64,000 bases of DNA from Agrostemma githago (GCA_958450325.1 OY288242.1:69806062-69870061), one strand, 5' to 3'. Shown: positions 11,603-23,305, counted from the stretch's first letter. Notes: generated from the letters alone by a model not told the origin. Made by a program: numbers and translations.

Positions 11603-14600
11603 CTCTATTATGTAGTATTAATCAAATCGACCTGAATCTTTGTCTCATAATTGGTTATGAGAGATTCTATTGCGTATTAATCTGATTATATTATTATCGT
11701 GAGAATTGTTCTTACCGATTTTTCAGTTGTTGTTGATGCATGCTTTGATTTACTCGTTTGATCGGCATGCACCACTAAATTCTCTTCCATGCTTTCTCAC
11801 TTGCCACATGTTATATGATTGACAATGAAGATTATTTGATAATCATGCTTTTGACATGGTAATTGAATTAGTAAATTTAGCTACGAGATCAAAGTTAATC
11901 ATTTATAGATGCACTCTTCTTCGTCTCGTCCAGATTATCGATTATCTTTGAGGTTTGTTTTAATTTATGAATTTAATTGTTAAATTATGAAATTAATTCT
12001 TATAATTAATTTAAGAAATAATATTGATTATATTTTAATTTAATTTTGCCCTAAATTGACCCATTATAGTCCCAAATTTCTTTGTTGACGATGAGACTAA
12101 TTAGATTAGGTCAAGATTCGATTGAAATTGGGTAAAATTACTAGAATTTATCATTGACGATGAGACCTAATAAGATTAGGACAAGATTCGTTTTAATTAT
12201 AGTGTTGACGGAACGAAAAGAAACCAACCCAGTTGGCACGAGTATGACTCGGTGGGCACGAGTGTGACTCGGTCGGCACGGGTATGTCCCGGTTGGAACG
12301 GGATGACCTGGGCAACAATGGTTTGACCAAGACGACACAATATTTACTCGGATGACATGGTGTCGGGTCGGGTGACGCTTTTAAGAAAAGTCATTTTCTT
12401 GCGTTTGTGTGTTGATTATGAATCAAACATTGATTATACTTTTATTTTTCTGAATCAATGAAAAATTAGTTTTCTAAATCGGCTAAATAATTTTATGCAT
12501 TTTAATTATCATGTTATCACAAGATAGATCGGAAAAATAGTTTCTCGAGTCTTATTTGATTTTGATGAATTGTTCATTTATATAACAATTATAAGTTGCA
12601 GATCGATTGTGAATCGAATTTTGTATATCCATTCAATTTTCCCGGGGTGAGAAATTGTTCCTCATAGTTGGAAAAATGAAAGATATTGGTGAAATTGTTC
12701 AAACCAAATAGCAATTACGAATTGTAATATGATTATGAATCAAAATATGGGATCTTTTAACTTGTTTTATGCGCAAATCACAATAACAATTGAATAATTA
12801 TGTCATACGATGCATAAATTTTATTGTTTGGACTTGTGACTTGTGTGCCTAGATTGATAGGTCGCCTTGTAAGTTGACCTAGCAGCATGTTTAGGACCCA
12901 TAATGAATTTAATCCCTCGCACAAATATTAAGTATTGCCTTTCCAGAATTGACCACTACAACAATTTCATATATACCATTGGTTGAAGTGACTGGCTAAG
13001 CGGTGCTTTGCCGATGTGTGTGGACTGAGTAGCTGGGTAACGGTTACCCAGAGGTTCAGTCTGGTTTGCTTAACATTGCTATCAAGTCGGACTTGGGCTT
13101 TGAGGCAAATAGTTGGTTTAGGATCTTGGAATATTATGCGAACTTGAAGGTAGTTTGCATGATTTTATCTTAAAATTGTTTATGATTATTAATATTAATT
13201 ATCGTTTTACTTTGCATATACATGTAGTTGTAATTTAGTTACCGTTATCACATTTATTAAAGATGAGTTTGAATTGTTCAACCTCGTCGATTGGTATCTT
13301 GAGAATTGTTCTCAAAATTAGAGATACGGATTTTGTCCCTGTGAAGGATAATTCTGACAAATTATTACCAATGTTAATGTACAGTATGAACTGTATAATT
13401 AAAGTCATGAAGATGTTTAAGTACCAAAATCAATTGTTTCAATAAAAGGGAACAGTTTCCATTAAGTGAGAAAATGTTAAAGATGATCTAATTAATCCAT
13501 GTCATATGATGAATGATTATCTTGATAATCAGGAAATTTTGGATGCTTCTTTCTGAAAGATTAGGAATTGAAATCGTTTCAATTAGTCCTAAGTTTAGGT
13601 CACTTTATTATGAATAAAACAAGTGACTTAATAAGGTTTCTCACCTTTTAGCATGAGATTTTAAAAGACGATTGAACATTGTATCAAGAAGGCAAACAAT
13701 ACTAATGTTTTATGAGTTCATTAAGAAAACTCCCTGAGATAATGATTAATGAATCTAAGACGTTGGTTAAAGTAAGGGAAGGATAATTGTTGTCATACCC
13801 AAACTTGTTCCCAAGTTTAGATTAGGTACGAAATTATTTATCATTAATGTAGTGATTCAGTCAATAATGTAATGAGAAATATATGACATTGGTAGATAAG
13901 CTTTCTAGAAGTGTCTAGAAAATCTGCAAATCAATTATTGAAGTATGACTTCTGGTGTGTATGTTACTAGAGTAATTGTTACTTTCATTCTACTGTTTTG
14001 GTATAAGATACCAAATGCAACTATTACATTGTGAATGTGATGGCTCGAAGAGGGTAGAATAATAGTATATAAGTGAAGTGTTTTATGATGAAATGGACAA
14101 ACGTTGTTGTTTCATATATAAAAGGAAAATCACTTAATTTTACCATAAAGCTGTATACTGGAATTGAATAACTGTTATTCTTGTACTAGTCATAAGCAAG
14201 AATATTGATTCTGTTTCATGTATGGGCATGAAAAGTTTTAATAAAAGTAGAACAATTGTTGCTCTATACCTTGCAAGATTATGAGGTACAATAAGGCTAA
14301 CATGATTGTTGGACTCTACATTCCTAGTAGTGAATGTTTTTATTTGTAACATAACAATCAAAAGGTTTCGTCCCTCGACACGAGTTTTACCTATTATGGC
14401 ATTGTTCTTAATCCATGATACAAGAAACATTAGAATAAGTTTCATAATGATGAAATTATAAACCTTATTGATAAGGATCAACTGAGGTAAATGGATCTTG
14501 TCTAGATGGATAAATGACATTAGAAGTGACTCCTATTAATTGTAGTGGGAGGGTACTTAGACTTGTTGGATCACACATATACAGATACATGTGAGTTTAA

Positions 14601-15630
14601 CCAGTGATGTTGCAAAAATGGGTAACATGTACGGTTTTGTTCATTTGATGAAATTTGAAACTGAATGCTTTGAATTGCTCAAGGAAATTCAGATGAAAGT
14701 ACAAGATCAACTTGATAAGTTGGTACGAGTCGTTCGATATGATTGAAACAGGGAAGAATTGACCTAAAAGATTGTGATTATCTTAGAAGTAGTGAAAAGT
14801 GTTTCAAACTACATCAAACCATATTTGATATGATTTGGTTTATGATGGGTTATTTGCAGATTTTATTGACTCTTCAGAAAATTATGCACTATAAAAGTCT
14901 TTGTACAATGTTGATGAGATTGTCCATGTAAGTTGGAGAATAGACACCATATGAGATATGGATTGAAAATGTTCTAAAAAGTCTTTTCTTAATTATCAAG
15001 TCTTAAAGTTTAAAGAAAATTGTTTTGTAGAACTTAGACTCAATTATGACGTGTGTTTTATTAGGGGTATTATGTTAATTCTACAAACCATCCAAAGAAC
15101 AAAACTGTTTTGTTGCATAGAGTGATATGTTTCTTTTAAAAATATGTGATTTCTAATAGAAACAGTGGGAGTAGAATTGACCTTGAATTGTTCAAGATTA
15201 ACAGAAATTCTCTACAACTGTTGAAGAAGACATTGATGTATCCATGAAAAGTCATGATCATCTTACCTGCGAAATATTACCTTACATAGGTTTGACCTAT
15301 GATGAAACAATAATGGGCAAAGACTCCAAAAGTCACATAAAATCTAATAGATTTCATATACCATAACTACCAAGTATAGACTTTGGTTAAATGGGTCTTA
15401 TAGTGAAGAATAGTCTTCAATATAAAGATGATGTGGATTGATATAAGAGTATCTATGAAGCATAGTTGGTAGTTAAGGATTAATCTCATAGTAATGACTA
15501 TGGAAAAACCTTTTTTCAACATTATGTTTAAGTCCATTAAGATCGATTTAGCATTTTTGAATGTCATCACTCATTTGATGAGTTTTGGACGTATATGTGT
15601 GAAATACATTTCTTGAGAGAGATGCAATAT
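11603..15630. other. Left internal part of the copia-type element; no coding function seen
   Basis: AT-rich, with scattered frames of 60-130 codons that show no domain. A run of four 20-bp units lies at 12225-12310 (see separate entry). The stretch 12995-13085 includes a near-inverted GGGTAACGGTTACCC. Nothing else recognisable. Confidence 0.5.
12225..12310. repeat. Short tandem repeat, about 20-bp unit
   Basis: Units of the form GGCACGAGTATGACTCGGTT repeat about four times with substitutions (GGCACGAGTGTGACTCGGTC, GGCACGGGTATGTCCCGGTT, GGAACGGGATGACCTGG). Confidence 0.75.
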
Positions 15631-15660
15631 CACTACAAGAAACTGGTTCACAGGCGACCG
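15631..15660 (+). repeat. CACTA left terminal inverted repeat
   Basis: Begins CACTACAAGAAACTGGTTCA directly after the target duplication TAT. It matches the inverted right end at 50389-50418. Confidence 0.9.
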
Positions 15661-15900
15661 AATATTTGCGACCGATTAATTATCGGTCGCAAAAATAAAA
15701 TTTGCGACCATTATTAAAAAATAGCGACTGAAATTTGGTTGCAAGGAGACACGAAACACAATGGGCAATAGGCGCGAAAAAGCAGCGACTGTTTTTAATT
15801 ATTTGCGACCAATTTTATGGTTGCAACATTAAATTTGCGACCGAATTTGCGACCAAATAGAAATCGGTCGCACTCCTTCACAAAACCCTCAGGCGCGACC
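15655..15900. repeat. CACTA left subterminal repeats
   Basis: About ten copies of GCGACC(G/A) or its complement GGTCGC, often paired head to head (GCGACCGATTAATTATCGGTCGC at 15669-15691 is an inverted pair). Known: such subterminal arrays bind the TNPA-like protein of CACTA elements. Confidence 0.85.
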
Positions 15901-16516
15901 ATTTTCCCAAATAATGAAAGCATTAGATACAAAAAATGAAAACCCCCAAAATTAAAAACCCTCAAAATTGAAAACCCCCGCCACTCTCCGTCAATCCCCC
16001 ACCGCGCGACTCTCCCCGTCGTAAAAACCCCCACCGCGCGACTCTCCCCGCCGTCACTCTCCCCGCCATCACTCTCCCCGGCGTTACTCTCCCCTCTGCG
16101 CCGTCGTTACTTCTCCTCGACGGACCTCGGCGTTAACCCTCTCATTGTTGTTACTCCCCTCTGCGCCGGCGTCGGCCGTCATTTTCACTGTTGTCTCCTG
16201 CGCCGGTATTTGTCGACGCCGTCTCCTTCGCCGGTATTTGTCGTCTTCTTCAGTAAATCTTCATACTTTTGGTTATTAGGTATTTTAATTGATGATTTTT
16301 TTCCTGATTTTATGTATGCTACTGTATGTTACTGTATGTTACTGATTCTATGTTACTGATTTTTCATAATTATATCAATTCTTCTTAATTCTCCTTAATT
16401 CTTACTCCGTAGTAGTGGTGGTTAGATCTTAGTAAGATGTACTGTATCAAATTGCGAGCTGAACTGTAGCGTTTGAAGATTTGATTGACGGATTTAGTTT
16501 GATGTTAGTAAGATGT
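15901..16516. other. CACTA left internal segment
   Basis: Pyrimidine- and CG-rich direct repeats (CCGCGCGACTCTCCCCG, two copies near 16000-16050; ACTCTCCCCG(C/G)C, several) turn AT-rich after 16260. This looks like the 5' untranslated region and first intron of the transposon gene. No open frame is supported. Confidence 0.45.
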
Positions 16517-17267
16517 TGTAGACACCCACATTTTGACCGCCAGGTGTCTATAGTAGTTTCCGACAAACACCCGATGATGATCGGACGCTAACATGCTTTA
16601 ACGTACTCGGAAATGGGCTCGAAATGATGGACATTTGGCCTAGGCATTTTAAGGAGTACAAATCTCACAAAACCAACCTCAAATTCAGGCCCAGTGGGTC
16701 GTTTCGAGTCAAATAACACTAATTTGGGTCGAATCCGTCACCAGGGGTAAAACCGTCTTTTAGCGACCGAGTCAAAACCCGGTCAAAGATATTTCCCGAA
16801 ACTCGTAGGTTGACCGTGACATCCCACACGTCCTATTCGGACTCCAACTCTGCAAAATCATCCATACAAAAAATAATAAACAATTCCGTTTAAGGTAGAA
16901 TTCGATCCCGAGTAGGAATCCTATCCGAGAACCGACTCAGACACTCAATCGAGTGCAGCCACTCGGCCAAGTACCCAAACCAGCCGGTATTTCCTCTTTT
17001 CTTCCCTCACAAGAAAACGGAATTCTCGTTCTCCTCAGCTTCTTACTCAAGCGGTAATTCTAGCTCAAACAGGAATCCTATTAAAAAATCGATTCGAGCA
17101 TCCGACCGAGTGTAAAACACTCGGCCGAAACAGCCAAAAACAAGAGCAAATCCACCGGTTTGCCTTTCTTCCTCCACAAGAAAGCAGAATTCTTATTTCC
17201 CTCAAATTCCTACGTTTCCTATCCTAAGCGGTAGTCAAACTCTCCCAAGCCAAGGTCGGGAATTTCC

Positions 17268-17275
17268 TATAAATA
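17268..17275 (+). promoter_or_regulatory. TATA box of the Tat A 5' LTR
   Basis: TATAAATA followed by GCCCC, about 750 bp into the LTR. It is conserved at 29982-29989 and, inverted, at 35023-35030 and 47794-47801. Confidence 0.65.
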
Positions 17276-17990
17276 GCCCCTTGCATCCAACACATATGAG
17301 ACATTCATTGACATCAATTATCGACACCAATTACTAGGAACACACACATACACACTCCGACACACACACATAATTCCCTTAGCATCGAGAAACCGATAAT
17401 ACATCCAAAACCCGAAGGAAACCGGTCCCGACACCCGACACCTTCACCCGTCAAACCGAGCCACCCTAAACCGAACCAAACATCACTCGACGCTCCCGTG
17501 CCTAGCCACATTCCGACGAGCTCCGATCCGAGTCAACAAAAGCATGTAGGTTGAGGGTGTACCAAACCCGATTTCTCCCTTCTTCTCTTCTCTTCTCTTC
17601 GTCCGTATTTTTATATTATGGGTCAAGAGTCGTTTTTTTTTCTAATATCGTTATTAACGAAAAACTATTTTCATAACAATATTCTTAAACATACGATATC
17701 GATTTTTCTATAATCGAATATCGTATCGAAAAGAATTATATTAAGATTTCGACGATACTAAAAATCGTTACATCTTTTATTCGTTTAAAATTCTTTTCTT
17801 TTCTCGTTCAAAACAAACTATTTTACAAAACCTTTTTTTCATTCCGAATATTCGATATCGATTTCATAATTGAATATCGGATACGACGAATATCGAAAAC
17901 ATAAATCGAGTACAAATTAATTCATATTCGTACGCGATTTATCAAAATAACAATTTTTCGAACAAAAATAAAGACGGACAGACCCGCACG

Positions 17991-18020
17991 CGAGTCGCGC
18001 CATGCCCAGGCGACTCGCGC
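17991..18020 (+). repeat. GC-rich hairpin in the transcribed part of the LTR
   Basis: GCGAGTCGC and GCGACTCGC are separated by about 11 bases, inside an AT-rich region. The hairpin is kept in the other LTRs (near 30703-30734, and inverted near 34235-34262 and 47003-47034). It could be an RNA dimerisation or packaging structure. Confidence 0.6.
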
Positions 18021-19079
18021 GCAGGCCTGGAATTCGGGACTTCTTTTTTCAATATTTTCGTTCGTTTTATTATTTATTCTTCGATCGATTTCTAAAAAAT
18101 TACATCTTTTCCAAAACTATTCTAAATATTCGATATTAATTTCGTAGTTAACTGTCGAATATAAAGGATATCGAAAATATTAAGTCGAGTACGAATCATG
18201 CAATATTCATACGCGATTTAATACGAACTTCGAGTTTTCGAAAACCGGCACCGAAATAGGCCACCACGCGACCCGCCGGCGTCCCGGGCGAGTCGCGCGG
18301 TTGGCTGTCATGCCACGCCCTTTTCGTCTTTTTTATTATGTTTTGAACTTCGTTTTTTATACAAAACAACGTTCTTTTCAACAATATTTTTCAGATTTTG
18401 ATTAATATTTATTTTTTCGATTTCGCATATTTATTTCTTGCTATTATTATTTACAAATCGATACTAACTCGTTTGTTCATTTTGTAGCAAATTCATCATT
18501 TTATTTCATTTGTTTTATTATACTAAAACGAATCTCACATGTTAAATTTGACTTTGACATTAATCAATTTTTCATGCATTAAATTGACTTAGCAACCCAT
18601 TCAATTTTTTCACATGCTTAGAAAACAATGTTTGCATAATCATTCATCGTATTACTAACGCGCGCATCAAAACGTCATTCGATATCCTAGTAGAGGCCGC
18701 TAATGTGCGGGCGGGGTTGGGTGTTCTTAGTGAACTTCCTAATACGTACCCTCACCCCTTACTCAGAACCGTGGTTTCCGGATGTCCGAAACCATTGGCA
18801 ACGAGAGTCATTCAATATACGATTAACCGCTCAAGTCGGCATCTATATCGATATGCAAAAGGGACGAGCCCAATAAACTCTGACATCGGAAATGGGCCGT
18901 ATTTTGTACACGGCCCACTACGACATAGAGTGGGCTCGAACGGTTCCGAATAACCATAAAATTCGGTGGCGACTCCGACTTCGATTTAAATTTCCATTTG
19001 ACCATCTCATGGAGATTCATTCGCCTCCCCAAACCCGCGCGTGGCCGCGTCGGGGTGGACCTATGTCATGTCCACAATT

Positions 19080-19097
19080 TGGCGACTCCGCTGGGGA
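19080..19097 (+). promoter_or_regulatory. Primer binding site of Tat A
   Basis: TGGCGACTCCGCTGGGGA three bases after the LTR end. This sequence is typical of Tat/Ogre elements, where it is attributed to an arginine tRNA; the tRNA identity is from memory, not shown here. Confidence 0.75.
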
Positions 19098-20173
19098 TTT
19101 TCTGATGAGTTAATAACCTTCAGTGTCCTCAGGGTGAGACTCGAATAGAAATCGTTTGACTAGTACAATGCGCGTTTTAGTTTTACGGTTCATGCATAAA
19201 CCCCACTTTCCCGGTCCGGTACTCGCGACCGACGTCCCACTATACCGTTGATATAGTCCAAACTGGTTATGTCAAAGGTGTCCATTAGCCGATTCATATG
19301 GGTTTTACGGCATGTCCTAATCTCAACTCGAGTTAGGGAGTCCGCCCCGATTCTTGATAGGCTATGTACACTGGTATAGACCCTTACAGACTGACCGAGA
19401 CTTAGATTAAGAGCATACATGGCGTCGTTATACTGTTTCCGTGACTACGTGCTACTTGATCCACATCTTTTTCAAAACCGTCATCTTTTCAAAATTTGCA
19501 TCCTTTTCAAAATATCCAATTTTCAAAACTCGGGTCATATACCGAACTTAGGACTTATGATCTTACTCAAAATAGCCTTTTTCTAGCCGGTATTATGCCC
19601 AATTCAAAACTCGAAAATATTTTCGAAACTTTCAAAACCCGTCATTCGGCCCACTCCTTTTTCTTTTTTTTCGAAAAAGGGCCGAATTTCTCCACCCGAT
19701 TCATTTCGGGCTTTTCAAAAAAAATCATATTTCAAAACTTCCTCTTCTTAGACTCCCCGTATTTAGCAGTGTCGGGTCGTGTCATAAGTCGTTGAAGTCT
19801 CTAGCGTCGAAACTCCGTCGATTCTACATCACGGGTTTCCCCCCATCCTAGTCCGCCTTACCTAACTAAGGCAAGGCCCACCTACGTAGGACATACTCCT
19901 ACAAAGGTCGGCCCGTTTACACAATCGAGTCTAAAAGTCTGGGAATGTCTCACGTTAACCTTCCTCCGGACAGGGCCCAACCCACAGCGTTGGATCCTGA
20001 GGAAGGCCCACCTCTTCACAAGTCACCCGTCTAGGTGTCTTTTCCGAGTCATTTACCGTCTTTTTAGTCTTCTTCTTTCTTTTTCCCTTGCTCGGGATGT
20101 GCTTTCCTTAGGATTCGGGTTAAGTTGCTAATTACGTGGTGCTCTTACAGACAGGCCACCCTTCACTTGAACC
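19098..20173 (+). other. Leader of Tat A
   Basis: Non-coding, about 1.1 kb, with several upstream ATGs and stops and T/A-rich TTTTCAAAA runs (19465-19740). The same leader is at 31812-32886 and, inverted, at 44847-45925. It ends in the conserved branch point and acceptor. Confidence 0.7.
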
Positions 20174-23100
20174 ATGACGCAAAAGGCCATAGACGAATTG
20201 AACACCACGTTGGCCCAAATCCAGACCCATTTGAGGCAAATGCGGGAAGACCAGATCGCCATTGTCACTCGGGTTAGTGCCGTAGAACAGGGAACCCCTA
20301 ACGCCTCGATCGAAGATAACGGACCTCTAGCCGCATTGGCCGGCGCGGTCCAAAAGTTGCAGGAACAGGTCCACTCGACCACCAGAAACACCATTCTCAC
20401 GGAAAATGCCCGTACCTATTCGACCCTAACTGACGAATTGCCCGCTAACCTTAACTTAACGGGCTTACCAATGTTCGATGGGTCTGAAGACCCGGTACTT
20501 CATATTCTGGCTTTCAAAGACTTTATGGCTGTCAAAGGGGTCAAATCGACCATGTTCAAGCATCTCTTTGCTTCCTCCCTGGAGAAACACCCAAAAGCCT
20601 GGTACTACAGGCTGGACCCCAAGAAGTTCAAAACTTGGGACGATGTTGCCATGGAGTTCGCACGGAACTACGCGGATAATGCTGAAATCCAGACTACCAT
20701 GCGTACTCTGGAAGTTATGGCCCAAGAACCAAAGGAGGGTTTCACCAAATACCTCCAAAGGTGGCGGACCGAAAGTGTTAAGCTGGTTGACAAGCCCGGC
20801 AAAAAAGTTCTAGTGGAGGCCTTTGTCAAAAACCTCCTCCCTGCTTACCGAGTCCATCTCAGATACGCCATCATACCCGACTTCGCCACTTTAACCGAAA
20901 TGAGTACCAGAATCGAAGACGATTTAAGGTTAGAGAGCCTTACTAAGGCCTCTACCAAAGGGTATCAAGGATCCAGTTCCTCCTCCAGCAAGCCCGCCAC
21001 CACAACGGCGGCCCGAAGCATTTTTGACGAGGTAAACTCACTTGACACCTCAACCAAGAAGAATACTCCAAATCGGGTATTCACCGACATTGGAACAACC
21101 TATGCTAATGCCTTACAAAGGCTATCTTCGAAGGGCCTAATCCAACCGATAGGCCCAACTCCGGAAGTTCCCGTAGAAAAACGGTCCAAAAGCTACAACA
21201 TTCAGGCCTATTGCCACTATCACCAAGGCAATGGGCATGACACGGAGAAATGTTGGAAATTGAAGCATCTTATCCAAGATCTGATCGAAAATGGGAAGAT
21301 ACCGCTACCCAGTGACAAGCCCAGCAACAAAAATAATCCTCTTGCTACCCATGCCATTTTTACTGGAGAGGTAGTTGACTGCACTCATCTCATTTCACCC
21401 TTCATTTCCCAAATCAACGGGATATGGAACGACGACGAGGACGATGTTTACCTGGCTAAAGGGGAGGCTATCCCCGTCACTATTGAGGAAATCCGAAGGG
21501 CTAAAGCCAAAGTTCTGGCCGGTACACACACCATCACAGCCACCCCGGAAACCGTCACTGAACCTTCCAGGACGGAGCTCACTCCTGAAGAACCAAATGC
21601 CGACACAGCCCTAGTTAGACAATTGAAGAGGGTCCGAACCGATAATACCATATGGCAGCTTTTGGTTAGTTCACAGGAGCATCGAGCGGCACTTACTAAG
21701 GCCCTCGATGAAATCAAGGTCGACTCATCGGTTACTCCCACCGAAATGGTAGCCACGATCTTACCATACCTCAAGGATAAGCCCAAAGGAGAAGGCCCAC
21801 TTATCACCTTCTCCGAGTCCGACCTTCCACCATTCGGGACCACTCATAACTTGGCCCTGTACATTACGGTGATTTGTCGAAACAAATATCTCCCGATGAC
21901 CCTAATCGATGACGGGTCCGCAGTTAACGTCCTTCCTTTAAGGACAGCCAAGGCCCTCGGCATTACCGAGGCTGACTACCTTCCGACCGCAAAGACTATC
22001 CAGGCTTTTGATGGAAGCCCAAAATCAGTGGCTGGGGCCGTTAAACTAACCATTATAACGGGCCCGATCGAGAAAGAGTTAGAGTTCCAAGTGATCGATG
22101 TTACCTCATCCTTCAACCTGCTACTTGGAAGACCATGGATTCACGCGGTCAAAGCTGTATCTTCCACTCTACATAGGAAGGTCAAACTACCTCTACAAGA
22201 CGGGATCATCACCCTCGAAGCTACTCCCATAACCGTGTCAAGCTGCAACACGGCAGGCTCAGCCGACCCACGAGGATTCAACTTTGTGGGAATGATCGAA
22301 GAAGGGTATCTTTTTCAGCCATACTTCACCGTTAGCATCTATACGATGCTACAGAACCTGGGTTGCCTACCGGGAGTCACATCAAGGCCATATCTTCCAC
22401 CGGGAAAGATCATCGAAACCCTGAACAATGGGCAATCTCACCTCGGTCTAGGCTATACTATGGCGTCCGGCTACACGAACCAAACCAAGGCGGTCACGTT
22501 CGTCACCCCGGTATTCGAAACTGTGCAAACGGGCCTCTATCGGCCCACCATCTCATATCCCGGGACCAAACTGGCTCGGGAATGCAACTTCATCCCGGAT
22601 GACATATTCGCCCTTATCCAAGCCGAATCAAAGGAGGGCCCAAGCAATACTGAGCCCATTCTAGGACTACTCTTTGGGGAAGACAAGGTCATCCCGACCC
22701 CTAAGCAAGAGCTAGTCAGCCTTATCCTTCGCAGCAACAGGTTCGATCCAACTAAGCTGATCTCGGAAGTTGATGCCGACACTGGGAAGAGAGCTTGGAG
22801 GAAGACAACCAAATGGACCGACAGCCAGGGTCGGGTCTACAAGCTAACCACTGGCGAAGGAGATATGCATGCTATCGAGTCTGAATCTGAGTCCGAGTCC
22901 GAGTCAGAGTCAGAGTCGGAGTCTGAGTCAAAGTCTAGAGGGTCCAGTACTAGGATCGAGTCTGTAACCCCTCTCCCTTCTTTAGCCTCACCATCGGGAG
23001 CCCCGGAGTCTGTCCCGAGGGCTCTCCCTATCCCGCCTCTGACCAACGATCAGATGGCAGCTCTCTTCGAGCTCTTTTCAAAATTTACTATCAATAATAA

Positions 23101-23296
23101 CGATAACCGTTCTGCTTATGACTTGGCTTATTTTCAAAATGTTTTCAAAAATCTTACTTGCAATGACATTGAGAAACCCGACGAACAGGTACCACTGCCT
23201 CCGCATCTAATCGAGCAACTTGAACAAAGGGAGTCCCGAAATCCGGTAATCGAAGAAACCGATTCCATCAACGTAGGAACCCCTTTAGAGCCTTAG
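20174..23296 (+). CDS. gag-pro: Tat A gag-protease polyprotein
   Basis: 1040 residues from the ATG at 20174. Gag core at about residues 98-243 (LPMFDGSEDPVLH, AWYYRLDPKKFKTWDDV, LQRWRTESVKLVDKP). A Cys-His knuckle-like motif CHYHQGNGHDTEKC uses C347, H350, H355 and C360. The retropepsin-like protease has its catalytic loop at D579-D580-G581-S582 and the flap-side LLGRPW at 650-655. A nine-fold Glu-Ser repeat (about 902-919) precedes the pol part. It ends at TAG 23294-23296; the inverted sister copy has CAG there and reads through, so the stop is probably a C-to-T mutation. gag-pro and pol are in the same frame. It would form particles and process the polyprotein in the cytoplasm. Confidence 0.93.
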   Translation: MTQKAIDELNTTLAQIQTHLRQMREDQIAIVTRVSAVEQGTPNASIEDNGPLAALAGAVQKLQEQVHSTTRNTILTENARTYSTLTDELPANLNLTGLPMFDGSEDPVLHILAFKDFMAVKGVKSTMFKHLFASSLEKHPKAWYYRLDPKKFKTWDDVAMEFARNYADNAEIQTTMRTLEVMAQEPKEGFTKYLQRWRTESVKLVDKPGKKVLVEAFVKNLLPAYRVHLRYAIIPDFATLTEMSTRIEDDLRLESLTKASTKGYQGSSSSSSKPATTTAARSIFDEVNSLDTSTKKNTPNRVFTDIGTTYANALQRLSSKGLIQPIGPTPEVPVEKRSKSYNIQAYCHYHQGNGHDTEKCWKLKHLIQDLIENGKIPLPSDKPSNKNNPLATHAIFTGEVVDCTHLISPFISQINGIWNDDEDDVYLAKGEAIPVTIEEIRRAKAKVLAGTHTITATPETVTEPSRTELTPEEPNADTALVRQLKRVRTDNTIWQLLVSSQEHRAALTKALDEIKVDSSVTPTEMVATILPYLKDKPKGEGPLITFSESDLPPFGTTHNLALYITVICRNKYLPMTLIDDGSAVNVLPLRTAKALGITEADYLPTAKTIQAFDGSPKSVAGAVKLTIITGPIEKELEFQVIDVTSSFNLLLGRPWIHAVKAVSSTLHRKVKLPLQDGIITLEATPITVSSCNTAGSADPRGFNFVGMIEEGYLFQPYFTVSIYTMLQNLGCLPGVTSRPYLPPGKIIETLNNGQSHLGLGYTMASGYTNQTKAVTFVTPVFETVQTGLYRPTISYPGTKLARECNFIPDDIFALIQAESKEGPSNTEPILGLLFGEDKVIPTPKQELVSLILRSNRFDPTKLISEVDADTGKRAWRKTTKWTDSQGRVYKLTTGEGDMHAIESESESESESESESESESKSRGSSTRIESVTPLPSLASPSGAPESVPRALPIPPLTNDQMAALFELFSKFTINNNDNRSAYDLAYFQNVFKNLTCNDIEKPDEQVPLPPHLIEQLEQRESRNPVIEETDSINVGTPLEP
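22877..22930 (+). repeat. In-frame Glu-Ser microsatellite
   Basis: Nine GAGTC(T/C/A/G)-type hexamers encode (ES)9 between protease and reverse transcriptase. The inverted copy (about 42098-42151) has the same nine units. Probably a flexible acidic linker. Confidence 0.9.
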
Positions 23297-23305
23297 ATAC
23301 TTAGG

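Larger units (their letters stand above)
16517..19076 (+). repeat. 5' LTR of Tat A
   Basis: 2560 bp, TGTAGACACC to GTCCACA. Two palindrome groups (16935-16975 and 17100-17135) lie upstream of the TATA box. A GC-rich hairpin (17991-18020) and a conserved 3' block (18690-19076) follow. The rest is AT-rich with TATCGA/TCGATA words. Confidence 0.93.
17546..20150 (+). other. Predicted 5'-leader intron of Tat A
   Basis: A candidate donor (GCAT/GTAGGTTGAGG, GT at 17546) lies about 270 bp after the TATA box and is conserved in all Tat LTRs here; the older LTR has the better GTATGT near 5607. The acceptor is CTCTTACAG at 20142-20150 with branch-point match CTAAT at 20128-20132, 24 bp before gag. Splicing would remove most of the LTR-derived leader, with its many upstream ATGs. 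Inference only; the acceptor side is better supported than the donor. Confidence 0.4.

Noticed and set aside
14140..14520. 126-codon minus-strand frame in the copia-type internal region
   Set aside because: No copia or other motif; composition is that of random AT-rich sequence.
15901..16260. Proline/arginine-rich coding exon in CG-rich DNA
   Set aside because: The frame is interrupted and the stretch consists of short direct repeats typical of an untranslated leader.
18196..18384. Minus-strand frame in the LTR, repeated at 30911-31099
   Set aside because: Repeated only because the LTR is repeated; it spans the GC-rich hairpin region and is not kept in the Tat C LTR.
22837..23046. Minus-strand frame with an Asp-Ser repeat (also at 41977-42186 in the inverted copy)
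   Set aside because: Shadow of the Glu-Ser coding repeat of gag-pro on the other strand.
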